Origin: Bradyrhizobium uaiense
GTDB lineage: Bacteria; Pseudomonadota; Alphaproteobacteria; Rhizobiales; Xanthobacteraceae
Direction of reading: 5' to 3'
Length of the DNA: 34,091 nucleotides
NCBI RefSeq assembly: GCF_010811875.1
Contig: NZ_VKHP01000081.1
Location: 1 to 34,091 of the forward strand
Within the stretch, counting starts at the first letter, position 1; every line of letters starts with the position of its first letter. Positions 1 through 7,604 of this stretch are shown in pieces. The position numbers and the translations under genes were made by a program. The notes beneath the pieces are model-generated. The model saw only the letters and a list, made by a program, of their open reading frames with translations, made no database searches and had not been told where the DNA came from.

Positions 1-537
1 ACCGCTCGCTCCGCCGCCAGCATGCGCGCCGTAGCCGATGCCGCCGTAATTGTCGGCGCCCTGCCCGCCGCCTGCCCCGCCTTCGATCGTCGCCGGCGTG
101 CCGCCCGCATTGTTGGCGCCGGTCGAAGGATGCTGGGTGTCGGAGCCGGCCTCGCTGTAACCATTGCCGCCATTGCCGTGATAGCCGTAATAGTCCTGAC
201 CGCCGAAGCCGCCGCCGCCACCACCGCCGGTACCCGCGGTGATATCTGGAACGGCCCCCACACCGCCTCCCGGAGACGACCCGTTTGATTGATTTGTCGC
301 CCCACCGGCGCCGCCCGTCCCTCCCGCTATTGAGGGCTTCGGGGAGAGCGCCAATACTACGAGAGCCGTCGACGCCAGCAGTAACCGCGCTGTAGCCGAC
401 GGTGACTTCCGAAGGCCAGCGATCTGCGGTGCGATCGCAAGTCGGCTCGCATCCAAGCGCGACAGAATGCTCGCCGGCCGGGGCATTGGCCGTCCTGGCA
501 GCGGCGGCTGCATGCGACAGTCATCAATCCGCTTCAT
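1..537 (-). CDS. Glycine-rich secreted protein, N-terminal part (autotransporter-like), partial
   Basis: The frame is open from an ATG at 537 to the left edge (179 codons, no stop), so the C terminus is missing. Residues about 40-70 look like a late signal peptide: basic residues (GLRKSPSATAR), a hydrophobic stretch (LLLASTALVVLAL) and a small-residue exit (PSIAGG). The remainder is very rich in Gly, Ala, Asn and Tyr, with runs such as GTGGGGGGGFGG and ADNYGGIGYG. A long basic leader before the hydrophobic core followed by a glycine-rich passenger is common in autotransporters, but the barrel domain that would prove this lies outside the window. The ATG overlaps the stop of the upstream ampH-like gene as ATGA, which suggests translational coupling. 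Later in-frame ATGs at residues 10 and 19 are alternative starts. Function is unknown. Confidence 0.6.
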   Translation of the reverse strand, partial: MKRIDDCRMQPPLPGRPMPRPASILSRLDASRLAIAPQIAGLRKSPSATARLLLASTALVVLALSPKPSIAGGTGGAGGATNQSNGSSPGGGVGAVPDITAGTGGGGGGGFGGQDYYGYHGNGGNGYSEAGSDTQHPSTGANNAGGTPATIEGGAGGGQGADNYGGIGYGAHAGGGASG

Positions 538-1679
538 GGAGCAAGCTCGGCAGCCAGCTGACGCACTGCAGAGCGAAGCCCCTCGAACATCGAGAAGTTC
601 ACCCGGCTTGCAGCCACGAAGATTCCGAGCCTGCGGTTCGGCGACAGCACGACGTATGTCATGAAGCCACCGAGACCGCCGCTCTTGCCAAGCAGGAGTG
701 GCACGCCGTCGCGCGCGGGGCTGATGATCCAACCGAGGCCCATGCCTTCGGCTCCCGTGACCTCGACACCGACCAGTCGTGCGAGGCCATCATGCGGCCG
801 CCACATCGCGTGAGCGAGAGACAAGGCCGCGGCGGAATTTTCGCCATGCGCAAGATGCCAGCGCATCCAGCGCACCATATCGTCGGCGGTCGAATACACC
901 CCGGCGCTGGCGTACATGATCTCCGGCACCTCCCAGTTCGGATCTCGCTTGCCGAACGGGTCGAGCCCCACCATCAGACGCGGTCGCTGCGCGTCTGACA
1001 GGCGCAGCGTGGTGTCCGCGAGATGAAGCGGTGCGATGACTTTGTCGTGTAGCAAGTCGGCATAGGAATTGCCCGCGGCCTTCGCCATTGCATCGCCCAA
1101 AAGACCGTAGCCGAAGTTGGAATACATCGCGGTCGTGCCCGGCGCGTAGGCGGGCGCATTCTCACCAAGCCACGCCCAATAAGTGTCGCGCTTGAATGCG
1201 AGGAACGGATTGCCGTCGCCCTCCTTCACCGAGGGATCGCGGACCTCGCGCGGCAGGCCCGCAGAATGGGTGGCAAGATCGAGCAGGCTGAACGGCTGAT
1301 CTCCAAACGAGTGGACGCTGACGCCCGCCGGAGCATAGCGCGACAGCGGATCGGTGAGACCGAGGCGTCCTTCAGCGGCCAGCGTTGCCAAAAGGTCGGT
1401 GGCGAAGACCTTGGAAACCGATCCCAGCCGGATGATTGATCGCCCGTCGGGCTCGGCCTTGTTGCCGGGGACAGTCTCGCCATAGCCTTGTATGACACTG
1501 TCGTCGCCACGCACGACGGCGAGAACGAGCCCCGGAGCACCGGAGTCGAGAAACATCGCGGTGCCAGTCATCGACACCGCTTCCCGCAGCGCGAGGTCTT
1601 CTGCCGAAGCAGGTACTAGGCCGACACCCAGCATCGCAAGCACCGCCAAGCCCAACCTCGCACGTCTCCACGGCCCCAT
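534..1679 (-). CDS. ampH: AmpH-type serine hydrolase (D-Ala-D-Ala carboxypeptidase/endopeptidase)
   Basis: This is a periplasmic penicillin-binding-protein-like enzyme of the beta-lactamase class C fold; AmpH of E. coli trims and recycles peptidoglycan peptides. Residues 1-26 form a signal peptide (MGPWRRARLGL..., ending PASA). The three active-site motifs are present: S87-V-S-K90, Y186-S-N and K332-S-G. Segments such as YGETVPGN, LATHSAGLPRE and YSNFGYGLL closely resemble the E. coli AmpH sequence as I remember it. Length is 381 aa, the usual size. I chose the ATG at 1679 because GAGGAGG lies 8 nt upstream and the signal peptide then begins correctly; an ATG at 1706 would add nine poor residues. 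The stop overlaps the start of the glycine-rich gene by 4 bp. Confidence 0.88.
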   Translation of the reverse strand: MGPWRRARLGLAVLAMLGVGLVPASAEDLALREAVSMTGTAMFLDSGAPGLVLAVVRGDDSVIQGYGETVPGNKAEPDGRSIIRLGSVSKVFATDLLATLAAEGRLGLTDPLSRYAPAGVSVHSFGDQPFSLLDLATHSAGLPREVRDPSVKEGDGNPFLAFKRDTYWAWLGENAPAYAPGTTAMYSNFGYGLLGDAMAKAAGNSYADLLHDKVIAPLHLADTTLRLSDAQRPRLMVGLDPFGKRDPNWEVPEIMYASAGVYSTADDMVRWMRWHLAHGENSAAALSLAHAMWRPHDGLARLVGVEVTGAEGMGLGWIISPARDGVPLLLGKSGGLGGFMTYVVLSPNRRLGIFVAASRVNFSMFEGLRSAVRQLAAELAP

Positions 1680-1931
1680 CCCCGCCCCTCCTCGACACCG
1701 CCGCACCGCCCTGCGAAGCCGGCACGAACCCTCTCATGGGTAGTCGCACACCGGCAGTATGTACGACCGCGGAGCCTAGAACTTGCGTCGCCATCGCATG
1801 AATCATTTGCAGGGGATCGTTAACGTTCGGGAAACTTGGACGATACTGCCAGCATGCCTCTGAGTGATCTTGCATCCGGCGGACGAGCGCGGGGGCCACA
1901 ACCACCGCGCTCGTTCGGGTATTCCCAGGTC

Positions 1932-2966
1932 TCAGGCGTGCCAAGCCGCAGACATGGTGCTTTGCAGGCCGCGTCGTTCGGCACCGTGTGGATGCTCGAG
2001 CTGGTTGGATCGAAGCCCGGATTGTTGGCGGCATAGGTTGCCATCGCCTGAACCAGCTGCGACACCTGACCATCGATTTTCAGGCCGCCGGCGGTGATCT
2101 CCTGCAGTTGCGAACCGGCACGCACCGGAGAACCAGCCGCTGACCGTCGCGCTGGTGTTTGTGCCAAGAAGGTCGACGAGCAGATTGTCGCCTGAACGCT
2201 CGAACCAGAGTTGGTCGTTGCCGATCCCGCCAACGAAGTCGAGTTCATTGCTGGAGCCTGTCGCAGTCGGAAGGTTGATTGCGGCCTGCCCGGTGCCGGA
2301 CGACACCCGGTAGAAATTGCTCCTTGCTCCACCGTTTGCGAGCTCAGCGCCGGCGCCAAACTGGAAGACGTTTGTGCCATAGGCGTTTCCGGTCAAGGTT
2401 GAATTGGACGCCGATCCAACCCAGGTGAAGGTTGTCGCAACACCCCTGACCTGATCCCTGTTCCAGCTGGCACCGTCGGAGAAGCTGATACCAAGTCCGT
2501 TCCTGTACGGTGACAACTCGTCCTTCAACGTGACCGTCTTGCCGGTCGACGTCACGGCCAGCACGACGTCGTTATTGCTGGCGTTGCGCGACAGCGTCAC
2601 TCCGCTTGAGGCAATGTCCTGCATCCCCAGCGTGCCGCCGTTGTCGTCGACGACGTCATTGCCGCCGGCCGAGGTATAGATAAAGGTATCGGTTCCGTCC
2701 TTGCCGTTCAGGTACTTGTCACCGAGCCCGGCAATCAGCGTATCGTTTCGACCGTCATAACCGTAGATCGACCCGCCATTGGCGGCACTCGCCTGATCGA
2801 GCAACCTCTGCTCGATCTGGTCGGTGGTCCAACTGACACCGTCGGAGAAGCGGATACCGAGACCGTTCGCGTAAGGCGAAAACTCCCGGTTGATCGTCAC
2901 GGTCTTGCCGGTCGAGGTCACCGTCAGCACCATGTCCCAACTGTCGTGATCCCGCGACAGCGTCAC
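1932..2966 (-). pseudogene. RTX-type calcium-binding protein, truncated C-terminal remnant with two compensating frameshifts
   Basis: The ORF (344 aa, GTG start) encodes hemolysin-type repeats, for example NDTLIAGLGDKYLNGKDG and GTDTFIYTSAGGNDVVDD, as in large secreted RTX proteins. It starts abruptly inside a repeat unit (VTLSR...), and a stop lies three codons upstream in the same frame, so the N-terminal part is missing. Near 2121 one extra base shifts the frame. The expected C-terminal sequence (SQLQEITAGGLKIDG, QLVQAMATYAANNPGFDP) then continues in the neighbouring frame to about 1969, where one base appears to be missing and the original frame resumes with LQSTMSAAWHA and the stop. About 50 codons are therefore scrambled although the ORF looks intact. 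Real decay or sequencing errors are both possible. Confidence 0.75.
2471..2966 (-). repeat. Direct repeat of an RTX module, period 366 bp
   Basis: Positions 2471-2600 and 2837-2966 are diverged copies in register, exactly 366 bp (122 codons) apart. Each encodes a unit of the form VTLSR...VTSTGKTVT...ELSPY.NGLGI.FSDG.SW. The right copy ends exactly at the start of the truncated ORF at 2966. Confidence 0.8.
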
Positions 2967-3178
2967 TAACCACCACTACCACGGCTCTTGAGCCAGACAG
3001 CGGCCGCACCGATCAATGCCGTCAGCACACCGTTCCACCAGATCGACCTCGGCCGCGCTGCGCTGATCGAACTGAGGTAAAGGAATGCGCCAAGCGCGAT
3101 TCCATAGTGCTTCCGAAATTCGCCGCTCCTACGGGCGATTTCGACAAGGTCCGAAGACCTGACCTGCTGATCCGCCAT
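2966..3178 (-). CDS. Small single-pass or two-pass membrane protein, unknown function
   Basis: A 70-aa protein starting MADQQVRSSDLVE. It has a charged N-terminal third and two hydrophobic stretches (GIALGAFLYLSSI and WWNGVLTALIGAAAVWL), ending in a basic tail KSRGSGG. I chose the ATG at 3178 because GGTGAGG lies 8 nt upstream; a GTG at 3187 is possible. Its stop TAG shares one base with the GTG of the RTX remnant. That juxtaposition looks like the join where the RTX gene lost its front. No family recognised. Confidence 0.55.
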   Translation of the reverse strand: MADQQVRSSDLVEIARRSGEFRKHYGIALGAFLYLSSISAARPRSIWWNGVLTALIGAAAVWLKSRGSGG

Positions 3179-3310
3179 CACGACCACCTCACCGTCTCAA
3201 GTCAGCATGATAAAAGTGAGTTGGGTGTTTCGTCGAGTCTTATTTCGTATTTTCCGAATAATGTGATCGAGACATTCCGTGCCGTGACGCGAGGGATCGA
3301 AGCCGCCAGC

Positions 3311-3331
3311 CCGTGCCGCGACGCGGCACGG
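3311..3331. repeat. Perfect 10-bp inverted repeat with 1-nt centre
   Basis: CCGTGCCGCG, then A, then CGCGGCACGG. It lies in the 381-bp divergent gap between the small membrane protein gene (start 3178) and the exonuclease gene (start 3560). It could be a cruciform or a dyad operator. There is no T-tract, so it is not a typical terminator. The AT-rich part of the gap (about 3200-3290) probably carries the promoters, but I cannot place clear -35/-10 boxes. Confidence 0.5.
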
Positions 3332-3430
3332 TCCACGAGAGCCCGCCCGCATCCTGCGGCGCGCAAGCACCCTCCTCTGGATCCCCCCAGTTGGTTCCGC
3401 GGCAGAAGCCGGTCGGCACCGCCAGGAGCT

Positions 3431-3458
3431 GTCCTTCGGGAGCCGTCCTTCGGGAGCT
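3431..3458. repeat. Tandem 14-bp direct repeat (two copies)
   Basis: GTCCTTCGGGAGCC is followed directly by GTCCTTCGGGAGCT, in the leader region about 100 bp upstream of the exonuclease start. Significance unknown. Confidence 0.6.
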
Positions 3459-3559
3459 GTCATTGCTCCAAGGACCTATCCACAGGCATTGCAGCGCCGG
3501 GACCGGTCCGATCGGCTAGACTGGCGAGCTTTCAACAAGATGATCGTCCGCCGCCCAAT

Positions 3560-4453
3560 ATGACCACTCAACCGCCGCTCGCCGAGATCGCCGGCATGCT
3601 TGAACAGTCACCCGACTACCGGGTGCTACGCCGGCTGATTCCCCGCTCCGACTTTACGCCGAGCGACGGGCAATCGACCAAGACCGCAATCCTGCTCGAC
3701 GTCGAGACCACCGGCCTCGATCCGGCGCGCGACGAGATCATCGAGCTCGGGATGGTGAAGTTCACCTATCTGCCGGACGGGAGGATCGGCCGGGTCATCG
3801 ACACCTTCAGCTGCTTCAACCAGCCGTCGATCGCCATTCCCGCGGAGATCACGGCGCTGACCGGCATCACCGATGCGATGGTCGAAGGCCACAGCCTGAA
3901 CGAAGCGCGCATCAACGAATTCGCCTCCGATGCGGTCGTGGTCATTGCCCACAATGCCGGCTTCGACCGCAAATTCATGGAGCGTTACGCGGCTCTCTTC
4001 ACGCTCAAGGCCTGGGCCTGCTCGGTCAGCGAGGTCGAATGGCGCGGCCATGGCTTCGAAGGTTCACGCCTGTCTTATCTCCTGATGAAGGCCGGGCTGT
4101 TTCACGAGGCGCACCGGGCGGTCGACGATTGCCTGGCGCTGCTCGAGATCCTCGCGATCACCCTGCCCAGGCTCGATCGCACGGTGCTGTCCGTGCTGCT
4201 CGAGCGGGCCCGCCGTAGGACGATCCGGATCTGGGCCGAGCAGTCGCCTTTCGAGCTCAAGGACGCGCTCAAGCGGCGCGGCTACCGCTGGAGCGACGGC
4301 GCCGACGGCAGGCCGCGGTCCTGGTACATCGACGTCGACGAACCGGATCAAGCTGCCGAAATCGAATACCTGCAAAGAACGATCTATCAAGCAGACGCCG
4401 ATATCCGGACCCAGACATTGACTGCGTTCGACCGCTTTTCGGCGAGAATCTGA
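3560..4453 (+). CDS. DnaQ-like 3'-5' exonuclease (DEDDh family)
   Basis: A 297-aa protein whose residues about 40-205 form a DEDDh exonuclease domain. Exo I is L-D47-V-E49-TTG, Exo II is H-N-A-G-F-D136, and Exo III is H185-R-A-V-D-D190. These metal-binding residues match the proofreading subunit of DNA polymerase III and RNase T type enzymes. A C-terminal part of about 90 aa (SPFELKDALKRRGYRW..., SWYIDVDE) follows; it is typical of stand-alone bacterial exonucleases of this kind that are not polymerase subunits. The frame is open much further upstream (to 3107), but that extension is low-complexity and covers the repeats. The ATG at 3560 gives a sensible N terminus. The likely role is DNA repair or RNA/DNA end trimming. 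Confidence 0.85.
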   Translation: MTTQPPLAEIAGMLEQSPDYRVLRRLIPRSDFTPSDGQSTKTAILLDVETTGLDPARDEIIELGMVKFTYLPDGRIGRVIDTFSCFNQPSIAIPAEITALTGITDAMVEGHSLNEARINEFASDAVVVIAHNAGFDRKFMERYAALFTLKAWACSVSEVEWRGHGFEGSRLSYLLMKAGLFHEAHRAVDDCLALLEILAITLPRLDRTVLSVLLERARRRTIRIWAEQSPFELKDALKRRGYRWSDGADGRPRSWYIDVDEPDQAAEIEYLQRTIYQADADIRTQTLTAFDRFSARI

Positions 4454-4599
4454 ACGTCTCATATCTGGCCTCGCGCTCGCATGCCTATCGTGACGCTGCT
4501 GAGCCTTGCAACGCAACATCAGCAACATTCACATCGCGCCTCTGTGCTGACGCGAAGCCATTATTCGCTCGGTGCTGGAAGGAGAGTGGAGCCAGCCCT

Positions 4600-4773
4600 T
4601 CAGCTCTCTCGACCAGGCCAGTACTTCGCTTTGGTGGCGATCCAGCGCTCGGCGTCGGCTTCCGTTTCAAAATCTCCGATGTGAGAATCCGGCCCATTGC
4701 CGGTCTTGACCGCGACAAACCAGCGACCGTCCTTTGTCTTCTCGGGCTGAAAATGAGGCGTCTTGATTGTCAT
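4600..4773 (-). CDS. Small orphan protein, 57 aa
   Basis: Reads MTIKTPHFQPEKTKDGRW and contains FETEADAERWIATKAKYW. The arrangement (short beta hairpin with a WFVAV motif, then a helix DAERWIATK) resembles small hypothetical proteins frequent in Bradyrhizobium that adapt a single-stranded-nucleic-acid-like or stress-related fold, but I do not know a function. The ribosome binding site is weak (GAGCGG just upstream). The 146 bp between the exonuclease stop and this gene's stop hold nothing I can name. Confidence 0.6.
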   Translation of the reverse strand: MTIKTPHFQPEKTKDGRWFVAVKTGNGPDSHIGDFETEADAERWIATKAKYWPGRES

Positions 4774-4833
4774 GCCGCTCAGTATGCGATGTTGAGGTCC
4801 GACGTTCCACTACGCTGGGACTGCCTCGAAGGC

Positions 4834-4947
4834 TTAGTCCATTTGGAGCATGTGATTGACCCATAGGGTGCGTCGAGATCGCGACGTGTCGCTGGAAATG
4901 GTGAGCCCGTATTCGCACGGATACAACGGGCGTGTTGTGAGGTTCAT
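4834..4947 (-). CDS. Possible 37-aa micro-ORF
   Basis: Starts MNLTTRPLYPCEYGLTIS and ends WVNHMLQMD. A CGAGGCGG stretch lies 8 nt upstream of the ATG at 4947, which is a fair ribosome binding site. No family recognised. It lies just upstream of the divergently oriented CxxC gene at 4972. It may be spurious. Confidence 0.3.
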   Translation of the reverse strand: MNLTTRPLYPCEYGLTISSDTSRSRRTLWVNHMLQMD

Positions 4948-4971
4948 GATCGCCGCCTCGGCAAATAGCGC

Positions 4972-5160
4972 ATGGGGACGTTCGCTATGCCAACAATGTC
5001 CAGGCAAGAGATGAACGCGCTCGCATGCAAATGTGACGCTTGCGGCCGTCATATGACGTTGCTGGCCGAGCTACCCTCCGTTGGCAAGTACGAAGCGGTC
5101 AATGTGTTTCGTTGTTATGGCTGCAATTCAGTGAAGTCGGAGCAAGAGGCCCGACGCTGA
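4972..5160 (+). CDS. Small zinc-ribbon-like protein, 62 aa
   Basis: Cysteines are spaced as C19-K-C21-D-A-C24 and C48-Y-G-C51, with an intervening MTLLAELPSVGKYEAVNVFR segment (split here by its length: a beta-strand region between the two knuckles). This is the pattern of a zinc ribbon, and similar short CxxC proteins of unknown function are common in Bradyrhizobium. Start codons at 4972, 4987 and 4996 are all possible; none has a strong ribosome binding site. Function unknown. Confidence 0.6.
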   Translation: MGTFAMPTMSRQEMNALACKCDACGRHMTLLAELPSVGKYEAVNVFRCYGCNSVKSEQEARR

Positions 5161-5272
5161 GTTCGGTCCTTGACCAACTGCTTGTTGGCCGGCGTTCTGC
5201 CGTCGCGACTTCTGGTGGCCTACCTTCCTGCCGCTGACGCGATCTCGATCATGCCTTCAGATGCGAGTAGCG

Positions 5273-5401
5273 TCAGCCCGGAAATTGCGGTTGGATCAGC
5301 GATACGATCATCCAGACGGCAATCAGAAGCGCCGGCGTGCAACTCACCACAGCAGCCAACCAGAGCTCGGCATTCGGGAACATTTCAGAATCGTTCTGCA
5401 T
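5273..5401 (-). CDS. 42-aa single-span membrane microprotein
   Basis: Starts MQNDSEMFPNAELWLAA and continues with one hydrophobic span (ALLIAVWMIVSLI) ending QPQFPG. A textbook ribosome binding site, GGAGGATCACC, stands directly before the ATG at 5401. That site together with the clean transmembrane helix makes this a credible gene despite its size. No homologue recognised. Confidence 0.6.
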   Translation of the reverse strand: MQNDSEMFPNAELWLAAVVSCTPALLIAVWMIVSLIQPQFPG

Positions 5402-5570
5402 GGTGATCCTCCGTGTGATCAACGGCCGCCGCTGGCGGTCGTTCCCCGCGCGTCGGTTCTTCAGTTGACATCAGAGGCATGTCCCACGACCCGCAGTAGC
5501 CTTATCGTGTTCCGCGCCGCAACAGCTGGATAATTTGCCGCGCTCTCCGACTCCTGCTTACTGGATCGGC

Positions 5571-5901
5571 ATGGGTTCGAAATCTCGGGAGTACATGTTC
5601 AGCGCCACCGTCAGGCATCTGTCCGGCCCAGCCGTCGCCCGCGCTTGGTAACGCACTCAACGCCGGGTACCGCTATCTCGAAGTGAAGTGTCTCGGTTGC
5701 GAAACACATCAGGCGGTCGCGCTTGACATTGTCAGACGGCCGAAGTGGACGCCGATCCACGAGCTCGAGCGCTACATGCGGTGCAAGGATTGCTCCCGCC
5801 GGCACGGTTATCCTTTCAAGCGCAGCCACCTTGTGGCGCTCCGGACGACCAAGATCTCCACCATGAACCCACCGTCAACCTGGTGGCGCGGCGAGCGGTA
5901 G
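5571..5901 (+). pseudogene. Two-knuckle CxxC (zinc-binding) small protein, frameshifted
   Basis: An ATG at 5571 opens a frame reading MGSKSREYMFSATVRHLSG that stops at about 5649 after VARAW. From about 5632 the next frame continues the expected protein: PALGNALNAGYRYLEVKCLGC, then ALDIVRRPKWTPIHELERYM, RCKDCSRRHGYPFKRSHLVA and finally PPSTWWRGER. The 331-nt span is one base longer than 110 codons, so a single inserted base near 5632 (in GTCGCCCGCGC) explains everything. The intact protein would be about 109 aa with CxxC pairs at KCLGC and RCKDC. I recognise this arrangement from Bradyrhizobium hypothetical proteins, function unknown. It could be a real frameshift or a sequencing error; a shorter protein from the internal ATG at 5683 is also possible. 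Confidence 0.65.
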
Positions 5902-6076
5902 CCCATCTCGTGGGCGATACCCGTGCACGCCCGAGCATTCAAGAGTGCCTCGGTTATAATAGCGACTGCAGGCTTTGCGGCTGTTCTGCAGAAGTATCGC
6001 TGGCGCCGTCCCTTTCAACAGGCCACATTCACCGCTTGACAGCCGACGCGGTCACGAAATTTCAGCGAACCGGGCA

Positions 6077-6742
6077 ATGTGCAATCTCTACAGCATCACG
6101 ACCAACCAAGCCGCAATCCTGAACCTCTTCCGGGTCGTCAACCGATACGTTGGCAACCTGGCTCCCATGTCCGGCGTCTTCCCGGACTACCCCGCCCCCG
6201 TTGTTCGCAATGCCGGTAACGAACGCGAGATGGTGCTGATGCGCTGGGGCATGCCCCCGCCGCCGCGCACTGGCGGCCCGCCCGTCACGAATATCCGCAA
6301 CACGTCCTCGCCGCACTGGCGCGGCTGGCTGAAGCCGGAGCACCGGTGTCTCGTCCCCTTCAATAGCTTCGCCGAATACGCTCCCGAGCCGAACCCGCAG
6401 ACAAAGAAAAAGGACGTCGTTTGGTTCGCGCTCAGCGACGATCGACCGCTGACCGCCTTCGCCGGTATCTGGACCGAGTTCAAGGGCGACCGCGGGACGA
6501 AGTCCAAGCCAGTGCCGGGACCGCACCTCGTCTACGGCTTCCTGACGACCGAGCCGAATGAGGTCGTTGCACCGATCCACCCAAAGGCGATGCCGGTGAT
6601 CATAACCACCGACGAGGAGCGCGACGTCTGGATGCGCGCGCCGTGGGACGAAGCCAAGGCGCTTCAGCGCCCGTTGGCCAACGATGCGCTGAAGATCGTC
6701 GCCAGGGGTGAGGCCAAGGAAGATATCCTGGTGTCACCATGA
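6077..6742 (+). CDS. SOS response-associated peptidase family protein (SRAP, YedK/HMCES-like)
   Basis: SRAP proteins sense abasic sites in single-stranded DNA and form a thiazolidine crosslink through the Cys exposed when Met1 is removed. The start MCN is decisive and sets the ATG at 6077, not the upstream extension. The other expected residues are visible: Asn75 in RNTSS, Glu100 in NSFAEY and His168 in IHPKAMPVI. The length of 221 aa is typical. The stop overlaps the next start as ATGA, so it is translationally coupled to the secreted nuclease gene. Upstream I see a TATAAT at 5955-5960 and a TTGACA at 6036-6041, neither with a convincing partner box. No alphaproteobacterial SOS box (GTTC-N7-GTTC) was spotted. 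Confidence 0.88.
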   Translation: MCNLYSITTNQAAILNLFRVVNRYVGNLAPMSGVFPDYPAPVVRNAGNEREMVLMRWGMPPPPRTGGPPVTNIRNTSSPHWRGWLKPEHRCLVPFNSFAEYAPEPNPQTKKKDVVWFALSDDRPLTAFAGIWTEFKGDRGTKSKPVPGPHLVYGFLTTEPNEVVAPIHPKAMPVIITTDEERDVWMRAPWDEAKALQRPLANDALKIVARGEAKEDILVSP

Positions 6743-7272
6743 GGCGCCGGTGGCGTCTCGCGGCCGCGACGGTCGGCGTGCTTGTCGCCACGCCCGCGAC
6801 AGCGGATGACATCGTGGGCCGCGCCAGTGTGATCGATGGCGACACGATCGAAATCCACGGCACGCGCATCCGATTATGGGGCATCGACGCGCCCGAAAGT
6901 GATCAGCTGTGCAGGAATGACGACAGCAATCTCTATCGGTGCGGCCAACAGGCCGCGACCGCGTTGGACGTCCTCCTCTACCTGGTCAAACGACCGGTGA
7001 TCTGCAGTTCGAAAGGCAAAGACCAATACGGCCGGACCGTCGCCGTCTGCAAGGTAGGCGATCCTGGCCCTGACATGGCCCACTACCTCGTCGGAAAAGG
7101 ACTAGCCCTGGATTGGCCGAAATACTCTCATGGCTACTACGCCGAAGCCCAAACCAAGGCACAAGCCGCCGGCCGTGGCATTTGGTCTGGTTCGTTCGTC
7201 GCGCCCTGGCTCTATAGAACCTGCATCCGAGCGGGCCAGAGGCCGACCTACTGCTCGGACGAGGCGAAGTAA
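6739..7272 (+). CDS. Secreted thermonuclease-like protein (SNase fold)
   Basis: A 177-aa protein with a signal peptide (residues 1-22, ending PATA) and one staphylococcal-nuclease domain. VIDGDT carries the acidic pair D33/D35, RLWGIDAPE carries an Arg and D50/E53, and DQYGRT supplies the second catalytic Arg (R99). These are the Ca2+- and phosphate-binding positions of SNase, so catalysis looks intact. Six cysteines in the mature part (such as C58, C68, C89, C104) would suit periplasmic disulfides. It starts inside the stop codon of the SRAP gene. Whether it degrades external DNA or RNA for nutrition or acts in the periplasm cannot be told. Confidence 0.85.
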   Translation: MRRRWRLAAATVGVLVATPATADDIVGRASVIDGDTIEIHGTRIRLWGIDAPESDQLCRNDDSNLYRCGQQAATALDVLLYLVKRPVICSSKGKDQYGRTVAVCKVGDPGPDMAHYLVGKGLALDWPKYSHGYYAEAQTKAQAAGRGIWSGSFVAPWLYRTCIRAGQRPTYCSDEAK

Positions 7273-7296
7273 GCACCCACGCCCAGCATCCAGCTA

Positions 7297-7325
7297 GGGT
7301 GCAGTCGAATCCCCTACTGCAGCCC
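7297..7325. terminator. Candidate hairpin between convergent genes
   Basis: TGCAGT (7300-7305) pairs with ACTGCA (7316-7321), extended by GGG/CCC with one bulge. It sits just after the nuclease stop and overlaps the 3' end of the minus-strand gene ending at 7314. There is no T-tract, so a terminator role is only possible. Confidence 0.25.
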
Positions 7326-7526
7326 TGCCCTCGCCGAGGCGACCAATCGCTTCGCGAGGTTGCGACGGTGATAACCATGCTGCAGGACGTCATGCCGAAT
7401 GCTGTGGCTGACCGACCGAACGACACGCTTCTGTTTGCGCCAGCTTCCAGCGATCGCTGAAGGGATGGAGCCGCCCCGAGCAACAACCAGGAGCTCGTTG
7501 CTCCTGTTCAAATAAATATCGTACAT
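7314..7526 (-). CDS. Small orphan protein with N-terminal YDIYL motif, 70 aa
   Basis: Starts MYDIYLNRSNELLVVARGG and is rich in basic residues towards the C terminus (WRKQKRVVRSVS, GYHRRNLAKR). The opening YDIYLN...LLVV and the basic tail are a pattern I recognise from short Bradyrhizobium proteins of unknown function. I took the ATG at 7526, with GGGG about 8 nt upstream, over a TTG at 7538. It lies 78 bp downstream of the other small minus-strand gene, probably in the same transcript. Confidence 0.65.
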   Translation of the reverse strand: MYDIYLNRSNELLVVARGGSIPSAIAGSWRKQKRVVRSVSHSIRHDVLQHGYHRRNLAKRLVASARAGLQ

Positions 7527-7604
7527 GGAATACCCCAATTGTGTGCGCCTGCCCGCAGGTTCGGATGGGCTTCGACGGGGAGACAGCGGTCCGCGCGCGG
7601 CCCA

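Noticed and set aside
402..998. Plus-strand ORF of 198 codons
   Set aside because: Antisense to ampH and the glycine-rich gene, unnatural composition.
3107..3559. N-terminal extension of the exonuclease
   Set aside because: Low-complexity translation covering repeats and the promoter gap; the domain is complete from the ATG at 3560.
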